Assembly: GCA_964499485.1 (NCBI GenBank)
Contig: CAZCLF010000044.1
Coordinates: 1 to 12,768 of the forward strand
DNA from: Ga0074130 sp964499485
Lineage (GTDB): Bacteria; Pseudomonadota; Gammaproteobacteria; Burkholderiales; Rhodocyclaceae
Direction of reading: 5' to 3'
DNA: 12,768 nt
This document shows, in pieces, positions 1 through 6,179 of this stretch. Position 1 is the stretch's first letter; every line of letters begins with the position of its first letter. The notes below the pieces were generated by a model. It ran no database searches and was not told the origin of the DNA. It saw only the letters and a list, made by a program, of their open reading frames with translations. The translations under genes were made by a program, and so were the position numbers.

Positions 1-335
1 CCCTTGTTGCCACGCTCATCCTTTTCGACCTGAACAATGAGTTCTTGGCCGACGGAAAGTGCGTCTTGAATCCGTGCCTTATTCGGCTCGACACCTTCCT
101 TGAAGTAGGTGCGGGCAACTTCCTTGAAGGGCAGGAAACCGTGACGGTCGGAGCCGTAATCAACGAAGGCTGCTTCGAGGCTGGGCTCGATGCGGGTGAT
201 GACGGCCTTGTAGATATTGCTCTTGCGTTGTTCTTTGTTGGCCGACTCGATGTCGAGGTCAATCAGTTTTTGACCATCAACAATCGCGACGCGTAGTTCT
301 TCAGCCTGCGTCGCATTAAAAAGCATGCGTTTCAT
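1..335 (-). CDS. rne: Ribonuclease E, N-terminal part (cut by the window edge)
   Basis: RNase E is the essential endoribonuclease that starts mRNA decay and matures rRNA and tRNA, working at the inner membrane as the core of the degradosome. Only the first 111 codons are present; the gene runs off the left edge. The protein starts MKRMLFNATQAEELRVAIVD, close to the E. coli N-terminus. From about residue 35 it enters the S1 RNA-binding domain, with the signature RIEPSLEAAFVDYGSDRHGF and, near the edge, VEKDERGNKG. The catalytic aspartates and zinc-link cysteines lie outside the window. The start is the ATG at 335-333, with a GGGAG ribosome binding site on the minus strand at 345-341. It is divergent from rluC, as in many gammaproteobacteria. 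RNase G has a different N-terminus, so RNase E is preferred. Confidence 0.95.
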   Translation of the reverse strand, partial: MKRMLFNATQAEELRVAIVDGQKLIDLDIESANKEQRKSNIYKAVITRIEPSLEAAFVDYGSDRHGFLPFKEVARTYFKEGVEPNKARIQDALSVGQELIVQVEKDERGNK

Positions 336-342
336 GTGTGCT

Positions 343-354
343 CCCGCGCGCGGG
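343..354 (-). promoter_or_regulatory. Perfect GC palindrome overlapping the rne ribosome binding site
   Basis: The 12-mer CCCGCGCGCGGG is self-complementary and ends inside the GGGAG ribosome binding site of rne. In RNA it can form a short hairpin of four G-C pairs with a CGCG loop that would partly hide the Shine-Dalgarno. E. coli rne is autoregulated through its 5' leader by RNase E cleavage. Whether this palindrome serves that purpose is inference; a 4-bp stem is small. Confidence 0.35.
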
Positions 355-489
355 AACGGCACGACAAATCCTTACCGGCGGAAATCAATCTCCGGGCGGT
401 TCAATTTCTTCTGCAGATAGTGTGAGTTGCTTGGCATCTCGGGGCAGAGGTTAATAATAGGTTTGTCTGTCTTCTTTTGTTTCATGCCG

Positions 490-518
490 CTGATATGTCA
501 GCCGCATGACGCAATCAA
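490..518 (-). promoter_or_regulatory. Candidate sigma-70 promoter for rne
   Basis: On the minus strand, TTGATT (518-513) and TATCAG (495-490) are separated by exactly 17 bases, each matching four of six consensus positions. This would start transcription near 483 and give an rne leader of roughly 150 nt, in keeping with the long leaders known for rne. The match is modest and other start points in this A/T-richer stretch are possible. Confidence 0.25.
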
Positions 519-918
519 TTCGTACCGTTACAGCGCGCAACAATTTAGTTACCTGGGTACAACCAGTTCTGCAGTGTTGGCCATCACCACGAGTCTAGCC
601 GGGGGCCGCAGTAGCGCGGAGTCAGAGGCTGAGAATCGCATGGAATTTGAAAGCCACGCTTACTTCTGGTCATACATAAATGTCGCTTATTCAGGCTAGC
701 AACCTGCCGGGTTTGCAAACGAGTGGAACAACTTCAGGAAATCCCGCCTGTTTTTCCGATTGCTGCGGTGCATCACCGCGCAGGGAGAAAAGGCCGTTTC
801 GCCAGAATACATCACTCGTTATGTTTTGGTCAGGGAACGGCTCCATGCTCGATGAAATGAACAAGAACTTGAACGCGCTCTCAGGCAAGGCCAAAACAAC
901 ATCTTAAGGGTGTCGCCA

Positions 919-941
919 CCGACGCCACTTCGGGCCGTCGG
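919..941. repeat. Inverted repeat upstream of the rluC promoter
   Basis: Arms CCGACG (919-924) and CGTCGG (936-941) are perfect complements with an 11-base spacer that can add two more C-G pairs. The dyad ends about 30 bp before the rluC -10 element. No T-run follows on either strand, so it is not a typical terminator. It could be an operator or a chance dyad. Confidence 0.3.
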
Positions 942-970
942 GCACGCAACCATCAGGATGGCTAACCGGC

Positions 971-979
971 TGTTATTAT
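971..979 (+). promoter_or_regulatory. Extended -10 promoter of rluC
   Basis: TG at 971-972, one base, then TATTAT at 974-979 fits the extended -10 pattern TGnTATAAT with one mismatch. No good -35 hexamer is seen at 951-956 (CATCAG), which an extended -10 can tolerate. The predicted transcription start falls at about 986-987, on the first base of the rluC ATG. It would drive the rluC-phosphatase-Rieske-sppA operon. Confidence 0.5.
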
Positions 980-986
980 ATGGCAC

Positions 987-1961
987 ATGAGTAGTTTAGG
1001 CAAAGATGCGGTGACCTGGCTTGAAGTCGGGGAGGATTCCGCCGGGCAACGAGTCGACAATTTCCTTCTGAAAATGTGCAAGGGAGTGCCGCACAGTCAC
1101 ATCTATCGCATTTTGCGGAGTGGTGAGGTCAGGGTAAATAAAGGTCGGATTCAAGCAGATTATCGACTCCAGCTCGGCGATCAGGTGCGTATTCCGCCGA
1201 TTCGGGTGGCTCAGCGAGAAGAAAAACCAGTTGCGCCTGCCCGTGAGTTTCCGGTGGTTTTTGAGGATGATGCAGTCCTTGTCATCGACAAACCAGCTGG
1301 GGTCGCTGTTCATGGCGGAAGTGGGGTCAGCTTCGGCGTAATTGAGCAGCTAAGGCGTGCTCATCCTCAAGCCAAGTTCCTTGAATTAGCTCATCGCCTT
1401 GATCGTGAAACCTCAGGTTTGCTGATTATTGGCAAAAAACGCTCCGCATTGGTGCGTCTGCAGGATGAGTTTCGAGAAGGCGGAATGGGCAAGCGTTATT
1501 TCGCCTTGGTTAAGGGGCGTTGGCTCAATCAGTCGCAGCATATCCGTCAGCCCCTGTATAAATACTTGATTGAGAACGGTGAGCGCCGTGTTCGTGTTGA
1601 TGCTGAAGGTAAGAGCGCCCACAGCATTGTGCGTCTCGTGAAGCGTTGGCGTACCGGACAAGGCTATTTCAGTCTGGTCGAGGTTGAGCTTAAGACTGGG
1701 CGCACCCATCAAATTCGTGTGCACCTCACCCATGCCGGCTTTCCTTTGCTTGGGGATGATAAATATGGTGACTTTGCCCTGAACAAAGAATTGCAACGAC
1801 TGGGCCTAAAGCGCATGTTCCTACATGCGGCAAAGCTCGACTTGAAACATCCGGTTAGCGGTGAGTCGCTGGCCCTTGAGGCGCCATTGCCGCCTGAGTT
1901 GGCTGAGTTCATTCGCCGCCTCGATCTGCATGACAAAAAGGATTACGGTGAAGCAGTTTGA
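987..1961 (+). CDS. rluC: 23S rRNA pseudouridine synthase RluC
   Basis: RluC converts uridines 955, 2504 and 2580 (E. coli numbering) of 23S rRNA to pseudouridine, acting on the large subunit precursor in the cytoplasm. The 324-residue protein has an N-terminal S4 RNA-binding domain (about residues 20-75, including SHIYRILRSGEVRVNKGRI) and a RluA-family catalytic domain. The motif AHRLDRETSG places the catalytic aspartate at D139, and KTGRTHQIRVHL is the second family signature. The S4 domain, the N-terminal match QRVDNFLLKMCKGVP and the position opposite rne favour RluC over RluD. The ATG at 987 has no Shine-Dalgarno and sits where transcription is predicted to begin, so the mRNA may be leaderless. 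It is the first gene of a four-gene operon; its last 14 bases overlap the next gene. Confidence 0.93.
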   Translation: MSSLGKDAVTWLEVGEDSAGQRVDNFLLKMCKGVPHSHIYRILRSGEVRVNKGRIQADYRLQLGDQVRIPPIRVAQREEKPVAPAREFPVVFEDDAVLVIDKPAGVAVHGGSGVSFGVIEQLRRAHPQAKFLELAHRLDRETSGLLIIGKKRSALVRLQDEFREGGMGKRYFALVKGRWLNQSQHIRQPLYKYLIENGERRVRVDAEGKSAHSIVRLVKRWRTGQGYFSLVEVELKTGRTHQIRVHLTHAGFPLLGDDKYGDFALNKELQRLGLKRMFLHAAKLDLKHPVSGESLALEAPLPPELAEFIRRLDLHDKKDYGEAV

Positions 1962-2601
1962 CCTGATTGTGTTTGATTGGGATGGCACCCTGATGGACTC
2001 TGCCGCGGCAATTGTCACAGCCTTGCAAGCAGCCGCAGTGGATATCGGTGTGGCGCCGCCCAGTGATGAACGAGCGCGGCACATTATTGGGTTGGGGCTG
2101 CAAGAAGCGCTGCAATACGCCATGCCCGACCTGACGTCCGAGCACTACCGTGCGTTGTCTGAGCGATATCGTTACCACTATCTCGCCCGAGATCATGAGC
2201 TTGTATTGTTCGAGGGTGCCAGCGAGCTGGTTGATGCGTTGGCCAATGATGGCTATATGTTGGCGGTAGCCACAGGAAAAACGCGAAAAGGGCTGGATCG
2301 TGCCTTTGCGCACAGCGGCCTTGGTCCTGTTTTCCATGATTCGCGTTGTGCGGATGAGTGTCACTCTAAGCCGCATCCGCAGATGTTGCTTGAACTCATG
2401 GATGCATTTGCTGTAGCGCCAGAAAAAACGCTCATGATTGGCGATACTACCCACGACCTGTTGATGGCGCGAAATGCGGGTACGCATAGCTTGGCAGTGA
2501 GTTACGGGGCGCATCCGCGTGATGCCTTGGTGGCCGCAGCCAGTGCGGGCTGTGTCGATAGCGTAGCTGAGCTTAACCGTTGGTTAAGGCAGGTAGCCTG
2601 A
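1948..2601 (+). CDS. HAD-family hydrolase, phosphoglycolate-phosphatase-like
   Basis: This is a cytoplasmic phosphatase of the haloacid dehalogenase superfamily, Gph/PGP-like, 217 residues. All four HAD motifs are present: DWDGT with nucleophile D10 and acid D12, T109 in AVATGK, K141 in SKPHP, and GDTTHD with D166 and D170. A helical C1-type cap lies between residues about 20 and 90. The chosen start is GTG 1948, which follows an AAGGA ribosome binding site (1938-1942) by five bases and gives the usual MKQFDLIVFDWDG beginning. An upstream ATG at 1930 has no such site. The gene overlaps rluC by 14 bp, suggesting coupled translation. A HAD gene sits beside rluC and ahead of sppA in Pseudomonas aeruginosa too (PA2974). 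The substrate is not determined by the sequence; phosphoglycolate or a nucleotide monophosphate are possibilities. Confidence 0.88.
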   Translation: MKQFDLIVFDWDGTLMDSAAAIVTALQAAAVDIGVAPPSDERARHIIGLGLQEALQYAMPDLTSEHYRALSERYRYHYLARDHELVLFEGASELVDALANDGYMLAVATGKTRKGLDRAFAHSGLGPVFHDSRCADECHSKPHPQMLLELMDAFAVAPEKTLMIGDTTHDLLMARNAGTHSLAVSYGAHPRDALVAAASAGCVDSVAELNRWLRQVA

Positions 2602-2603
2602 CA

Positions 2604-2948
2604 GTGGACATTGGCGGCCAGGTGATCTGCCGTAGCGACGAGCTGCAGGAGCGTGGCTTGGGTGTGCGGTTTGAGCTGCCTTGGTATGGCGTAGCGAGTC
2701 CTGCATTTGCGGTTCGCTATAACGGGAAAGTCCATGCCTACCTGAATCGCTGTGCGCATGTGCCGGTGCAGTTGGATTGGCAGCATGGCGAGTTCTTCGA
2801 TCATTCGCGGCTATACTTGATCTGCGCTACTCATGGTGCCCTGTATGCCCCGGATTCAGGGCGTTGCATGGGCGGGCGCTGCAGCGGCAAAGGCCTGCAG
2901 CCGCTTGGTGTAGTTGAACGCGATGGCCTTGTTTACCTGACTTCTTGA
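2604..2948 (+). CDS. Small Rieske [2Fe-2S] protein
   Basis: This 114-residue protein consists of a single Rieske domain. The cluster ligands are C50 and H52 in RCAH and C74 and H77 in CATH, with 21 residues between the two pairs, longer than the usual 15-17. A further pair, C88 and C93 in GRCMGGRC, is close by. There is no signal peptide, transmembrane segment or oxygenase domain, so it is a soluble ferredoxin-like subunit or a stand-alone protein. The start taken is GTG 2604, two bases after the phosphatase stop; a TTG at 2580 would add eight residues. It lies inside the rluC-to-sppA operon, 12 bp before sppA. I recall similar proteins in betaproteobacteria at this spot, but no function is known to me. 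Confidence 0.87.
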   Translation: MDIGGQVICRSDELQERGLGVRFELPWYGVASPAFAVRYNGKVHAYLNRCAHVPVQLDWQHGEFFDHSRLYLICATHGALYAPDSGRCMGGRCSGKGLQPLGVVERDGLVYLTS

Positions 2949-2960
2949 TGTACACGAACT

Positions 2961-3911
2961 ATGTCTGAACATTCGCAAATGCCACCTGATTGGGAGCGTA
3001 AAGTGCTCGAAAAGATCGCTCTGGATGGTCTGGCAGAGCAACGATCGCGCCGTCGTTGGGGGATTTTCTTCAAGTTGCTAGGCTTCACCTATGTCGGTGT
3101 GCTGTTGGTCAGCTTTCTGGGCTTTGGTTCTGGCGAGAGCATGGGCGATGGGCAGAAACATACTGCGCTGATCCAGCTGAATGGCGTGATTCAGGCCAAG
3201 GGCGAGGCAAGCGCAGACAGTATTGTTGCCTCGTTACAGAGTGCTTTTGATGACAAAAATACTGCGGGCGTGGTGTTGCGCATCAACAGTCCTGGCGGTA
3301 GCCCGGTTCAGTCCGGTATTGTTTATGACGAGATTCGGCGCCTGCGAGCAAAGCATCCTGATGTCCTTCTACACGTGGTGGTCGAAGATGTGTGTGCATC
3401 TGGCGGTTATTACATTGCCGCGGCGGCCGACAATATTTACGTAGATAAGGCCAGTATTGTTGGCTCGATTGGCGTACTCATGGATGGCTTTGGTTTTACT
3501 GGTGCGATGGACAAGCTGGGCGTGGAGCGCCGTCTGCTGACGGCGGGTGAGAACAAGGGTTTCCTTGACCCCTTCTCGCCGCAAGATGCCAAGCAGAAAG
3601 CCTATGCCAAGGAAATGCTCGGTGAGATTCATGAGCAATTTATTGATGCAGTCCGCAAGGGGCGCGGCAAACGCCTGAAGGAAACCCCAGAAATGTTCTC
3701 AGGCCTGATGTGGTCAGGTGCGAGAAGTGTTCAATTGGGCTTGGCTGATGGCTTTGGTACGGTCGAAAGCGTGGCGCGCGATGTGGTCAAGGTTGAGCAT
3801 GTTCGCGATTTCACGATGAAGCAAAACTTTGCCGAACGGATTGCGAAGCAGTTTGGGGCGGATATGGCAGAAAGTGCCGTTCGCCTGTTGGGCCGGATTG
3901 AGCTGCGTTAA
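2961..3911 (+). CDS. sppA: Signal peptide peptidase SppA-type serine protease, membrane anchored
   Basis: This is a family S49 protease of the short single-domain type, 316 residues, expected to degrade cleaved signal peptides or other membrane-released peptides. A basic stretch (RSRRRW) and one hydrophobic segment at about residues 33-57 form an N-terminal membrane anchor, leaving the catalytic domain outside the inner membrane. The Ser/Lys dyad is visible: S147 in ASGGYYIA and K199 in GENKG, 52 residues apart as in Bacillus subtilis SppA. INSPGGSP and VGSIGVLMDG are further family signatures. The E. coli SppA is a double-length protein, so this resembles the 36K type. The ATG at 2961 has only a weak Shine-Dalgarno. 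It is the last gene of the rluC operon, and its TAA stop overlaps that of the facing gene. Confidence 0.92.
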   Translation: MSEHSQMPPDWERKVLEKIALDGLAEQRSRRRWGIFFKLLGFTYVGVLLVSFLGFGSGESMGDGQKHTALIQLNGVIQAKGEASADSIVASLQSAFDDKNTAGVVLRINSPGGSPVQSGIVYDEIRRLRAKHPDVLLHVVVEDVCASGGYYIAAAADNIYVDKASIVGSIGVLMDGFGFTGAMDKLGVERRLLTAGENKGFLDPFSPQDAKQKAYAKEMLGEIHEQFIDAVRKGRGKRLKETPEMFSGLMWSGARSVQLGLADGFGTVESVARDVVKVEHVRDFTMKQNFAERIAKQFGADMAESAVRLLGRIELR

Positions 3912-4648
3912 GTCTGACTCAATAGCAGAAACACGGTAGGCCGCTTGTCGATCGCTGGGGCAGGGGCTTTGCGCCAGTCGGCGATACTTCGGGTGATGAT
4001 ACTTTCGCTCGATAGTGTCAAATCGCTGGCGACACATAGCCGCGTATTCGGTCTGGCCGTCTGAAGCAGCGTCTGAAACAAAGCCCCATTTCGGTATGGG
4101 GTTTCTATAAATAGCTGTGTCTGCTGCAGCCGTGCTGAATCTTTCTCTAGTCCTTGAATGGCTTTGCTGCGCTCTGGCTCGCGGGCGGGTAAGTAGCCAT
4201 GGAAGGCAAAACGTTGCCCATCCAGTCCTGAGGCCATGAGTGCGAGCAGCAGCGAGGAAGGGCCGACCAGCGGCTTAACTGGAATTGCCAGTTGATGAGC
4301 TGCGCGCACGAGCAAGGCGCCAGGATCAGCGACAGCCGGGCAACCGGCCTCGGACATGAGGCCAATATCGTTTCCTAACAGCGCTGGCGATAGCATCGCT
4401 GACACCATGTCATCGCTGAGCGTAGGCGGCATCTCATTGATGGCTAGATCGCGTAGCGGTGTGGGGTGGCCCAGCGCTTTCAGGCTGCCACGAGCGGTTT
4501 TGGCGTTTTCCACAACAAAATACTGCAACTTGCATGCGGTTTGGCGCGTTGCGGCGGGTAGCCAGTGTTCCCAGTCATCGGGAGTGTCACCGGGGCTTAC
4601 TAAACCTACCGGCAGAAGATAAAGCGTGCCGAGGGTAGCGGCGGTCAT
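3908..4648 (-). CDS. SAM-dependent methyltransferase, RsmI-like (tetrapyrrole methylase fold)
   Basis: The 246-residue protein has the fold shared by RsmI (16S rRNA 2'-O-methylation of C1402) and tetrapyrrole methylases. Signatures are LGTLYLLPVGL at the N-terminus, GLMSEAGCPAVADPG at residues 96-110, LVGPSSLLLALMASGL at 128-142, FHGYLPAREPER and LFIETPYRNG. The N-terminus lacks the canonical RsmI string around ATPIGNL and the protein is shorter than RsmI (about 286 residues in E. coli), so it is probably a paralogue with its own substrate rather than RsmI itself. The ATG overlaps the maf stop by four bases (ATGA), indicating coupled translation. Its TAA stop shares bases with that of sppA. 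RNA is the likeliest substrate class, by family analogy only. Confidence 0.85.
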   Translation of the reverse strand: MTAATLGTLYLLPVGLVSPGDTPDDWEHWLPAATRQTACKLQYFVVENAKTARGSLKALGHPTPLRDLAINEMPPTLSDDMVSAMLSPALLGNDIGLMSEAGCPAVADPGALLVRAAHQLAIPVKPLVGPSSLLLALMASGLDGQRFAFHGYLPAREPERSKAIQGLEKDSARLQQTQLFIETPYRNGALFQTLLQTARPNTRLCVASDLTLSSESIITRSIADWRKAPAPAIDKRPTVFLLLSQT

Positions 4649-5250
4649 GGCAGCTGGACGCCTTCTGCACGCAACATGTTAGCGAGCGCAATGAGCGGAA
4701 GGCCGACCAGTGCATTGGGGTCATCACCGCGCATATAGTCAAGCAAGCTGATCCCTAAGCCTTCGGATTTGGCGCTACCGGCACAATTCAGCGCATCTTC
4801 CTTATCCAGGTAACGGGTGATTTCATCGTCACTGAGCTGGCGAAAGCGTACTTCAGTGGGGATGCCGACAGTCTGGCAATAACCAGTTTCGGTATTTAGC
4901 AGGCATAAACCAGTATGGAAAACTACCGTATTTCCTCGCATGGCACGTAACTGAGCTGTGGCATTCTCGCGGCTCCCTGGCTTACCGAAGCGTCGTTCTC
5001 CTAGATAAGCAACTTGATCGCTACCAATTATCAGGGCGGCCGGGTAGTTCGCAGCAACAGCGCGGGCCTTGAGTTCTGAGAGGCGTTCTGCTGTTTGCGC
5101 AGGGGTTTCGCCATCTAAGGCTGTTTCATCAGCGTTAGGCGCGACGGCGGTGAAGGGGATTTGTAGGCGGGAGAGTAGTTCGCGCCGGAACTGGGAAGTG
5201 GAGGCTAGGATCAGAGGGAGCACGGCAAGATTCTTACGGATGTGGTTCAT
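4645..5250 (-). CDS. maf: Maf-family nucleotide pyrophosphatase, YceF type
   Basis: Maf proteins are cytoplasmic nucleoside triphosphate pyrophosphatases that remove non-canonical or modified nucleotides. The E. coli YceF subgroup prefers 7-methyl-GTP. Visible signatures are LILASTSQFRRELL near the N-terminus, ADETALDGETP, IIGSDQVAYL with the catalytic-region aspartate, and CAGSAKSEGLGI followed by DDPNALVGLPLIAL. The last two are closer to YceF than to YhdE. The start is uncertain: ATG 5250 gives 201 residues and is used here, while GTG 5223 gives 192, near the usual length. Neither has a clear Shine-Dalgarno. Upstream ATGs at 5280 and 5310 would lie at or before the predicted transcription start. 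In Pseudomonas maf also sits between sppA and the yceD-rpmF block. Confidence 0.92.
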   Translation of the reverse strand: MNHIRKNLAVLPLILASTSQFRRELLSRLQIPFTAVAPNADETALDGETPAQTAERLSELKARAVAANYPAALIIGSDQVAYLGERRFGKPGSRENATAQLRAMRGNTVVFHTGLCLLNTETGYCQTVGIPTEVRFRQLSDDEITRYLDKEDALNCAGSAKSEGLGISLLDYMRGDDPNALVGLPLIALANMLRAEGVQLP

Positions 5251-5280
5251 TTGACGAGTGAAGTCATTGGATGATAACAT
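5251..5280. promoter_or_regulatory. Overlapping divergent promoters for maf and yceD
   Basis: On the plus strand TTGACG (5251-5256) has five of six -35 matches and lies 16 bases before GATAAC (5273-5278); 18 bases gives the extended form TGaTAACAT. This should drive yceD, starting near 5287. On the minus strand the same bases read TGTTATCAT (5279-5271), an extended -10 that would start maf near 5264. The two -10 elements use the same base pairs, so polymerase could not occupy both at once. This is a consensus reading by eye. Confidence 0.4.
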
Positions 5281-5315
5281 CGCGTGTTTCGTATTGCTGC
5301 CGTCTGGCATAAGCT

Positions 5316-5828
5316 ATGAGCAGGTCGCTGGTCGGGTTCGTATTTGATTCGTTGGAATTTGCCCGTGAGGGGCGCTCGGTTTCCGGGTCTGTGCCGGTTT
5401 CGGCCTTACCAAGGCTCCTTGAGCTGCTTGAGGGTGCTGCTGAAAATGCGCTGGAATGCGTTATTAGCGGCAGGCGTGATCAAGAGAATAGCTGGCTCAG
5501 CCTAAAGATTAGTGGGCAGTTTGATCTGGCGTGCCAGCGCTGCTTGGGCCCAATGCCCTTTGTCGTCGAGCTGGAAACGGAGTTGCAAGTCATCGCCCCC
5601 GGTCAGCCGTGGCCTGATGAAGAGCTTGATGATGGTGCGTTACGTTTGGGCGCCGATGCCATTGCTGCCGATACGGCGCAGTTGCTGACAGATTTGATTG
5701 AAGAAGAGGTGTTATTGGCGGTGCCAATTGCACCCAAGCATGACAGTGACTGTGCGCCTTTGGCGCGTGGTGACGACAAACAGGCTACATCGCCATTTGC
5801 GATGTTGGCGCAGTTAAAGAAGCACTGA
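5316..5828 (+). CDS. yceD: YceD (DUF177) family protein, probable 23S rRNA accumulation factor
   Basis: YceD proteins, encoded ahead of rpmF in most bacteria, are linked to 23S rRNA accumulation and large-subunit assembly. This one has 170 residues, typical of the family. The conserved CxxC is at C73 and C76 (CQRCLGPM), which may bind zinc together with C146 in the HDSDC segment. The acidic middle (EELDDG), LLTDLIEEEVLLAVPIAPKH and the closing SPFAMLAQLKKH are family hallmarks. ATG 5316 lacks a strong Shine-Dalgarno but matches the family's N-terminus. It is the first gene of the plus-strand ribosome/lipid cluster, 106 bp ahead of rpmF. Confidence 0.92.
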   Translation: MSRSLVGFVFDSLEFAREGRSVSGSVPVSALPRLLELLEGAAENALECVISGRRDQENSWLSLKISGQFDLACQRCLGPMPFVVELETELQVIAPGQPWPDEELDDGALRLGADAIAADTAQLLTDLIEEEVLLAVPIAPKHDSDCAPLARGDDKQATSPFAMLAQLKKH

Positions 5829-5867
5829 GTAGTTTTAAGGATATAGGGCAGGACTTTCTTGCCTTTC

Positions 5868-5907
5868 CCCGCGTAGCGGGCAGATTTAACAGGCACTGAG
5901 ACAGTGC
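5868..5907 (+). promoter_or_regulatory. Two tandem hairpins in the rpmF leader
   Basis: Between yceD and rpmF are two short perfect stems. The first is CCCGC (5868-5872), loop GTA, GCGGG (5876-5880). The second is GCACTG (5893-5898), loop AGA, CAGTGC (5902-5907). Neither is followed by a T-run, so they are not ordinary terminators. They may stabilise a processed rpmF mRNA or serve translational control. The role is not known. Confidence 0.4.
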
Positions 5908-5934
5908 GTACCGAGTTTATAAAGGAGTAGCAAC

Positions 5935-6114
5935 ATGGCCGTTCAGCAGAATAAGAAATCCCCGTCGAAGCGTGGCATGCATCGTTCCCACGACTTTCTG
6001 ACCAATCCGCCCCTGGCCGTTGAGCCGACCACTGGCGAGGCTCACCTGCGTCACCATATCAGCCCAAATGGCTACTATCGTGGCAAGAAGGTTCTGAAGA
6101 GCAAGGGCGAGTAA
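5935..6114 (+). CDS. rpmF: 50S ribosomal protein L32
   Basis: L32 is a small basic protein of the large ribosomal subunit. The 59-residue product begins MAVQQNKKSPSKRGMHRSHD and ends near GYYRGKKVLKSKGE, closely following E. coli L32 (57 residues). HLRHHI in the middle is diagnostic. It has no cysteines, so it is the zinc-free form. A strong ribosome binding site, AAAGGAG at 5921-5927, precedes the ATG by seven bases, in line with high expression. The gene lies between yceD and plsX as in most proteobacteria and is followed directly by a strong terminator. Confidence 0.97.
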   Translation: MAVQQNKKSPSKRGMHRSHDFLTNPPLAVEPTTGEAHLRHHISPNGYYRGKKVLKSKGE

Positions 6115-6127
6115 TTTTTTCGCTTTG

Positions 6128-6158
6128 GAAAAGGCGCGCTTGGCGCGCCTTTTCTTTT
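6128..6158 (+). terminator. Intrinsic terminator between rpmF and plsX
   Basis: The arms GAAAAGGCGCGC (6128-6139) and GCGCGCCTTTTC (6143-6154) are perfectly complementary over 12 bp around a TTG loop, followed by TTTT (6155-6158). The A-run on the 5' side makes it potentially bidirectional. It begins 13 bases after the rpmF stop and ends only 21 bases before plsX, leaving little room for a full plsX promoter. Partial read-through is therefore expected. Confidence 0.85.
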
Positions 6159-6179
6159 GCCTGAAAAGCTTATACCGCG

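Larger units (their letters stand above)
336..986. other. Divergent rne-rluC intergenic region, no convincing gene
   Basis: This 651-bp stretch separates the divergent rne and rluC genes. Open frames exist (for example plus-strand 427-699 and 680-907 and minus-strand 691-894). They start at poor codons, lack Shine-Dalgarno sequences, and their predicted proteins resemble nothing I recognise. I treat them as chance. The rne-proximal half should be the rne leader. The rluC-proximal end carries a dyad at 919-941 and an extended -10 promoter. I see no tRNA, terminator with a U-run, or mobile element. A small RNA cannot be excluded by eye. Confidence 0.6.

Noticed and set aside
427..907. Overlapping plus-strand open frames (427-699 and 680-907) and a minus-strand frame (691-894) in the rne-rluC gap
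   Set aside because: They start at poor codons without ribosome binding sites, resemble no family I know, and overlap one another on both strands. I take them as chance frames in non-coding DNA.
1861..1947. Upstream extension of the HAD phosphatase to the first possible start
   Set aside because: It would overlap rluC by about 100 bp with residues unrelated to the family; GTG 1948 has the ribosome binding site and the normal N-terminus.
1909..2514. Long minus-strand open frame opposite the HAD phosphatase
   Set aside because: It is a shadow of the plus-strand gene; the plus frame has all HAD motifs and the minus frame has none recognisable.
4049..4060. TGGCCGTCTGAA, containing the ten-base core of the Neisseria DNA uptake sequence
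   Set aside because: It is the only copy I see in the window, and it is explained by the codons for LQTARP in the RsmI-like gene. A real uptake sequence should recur roughly every kilobase or few kilobases.
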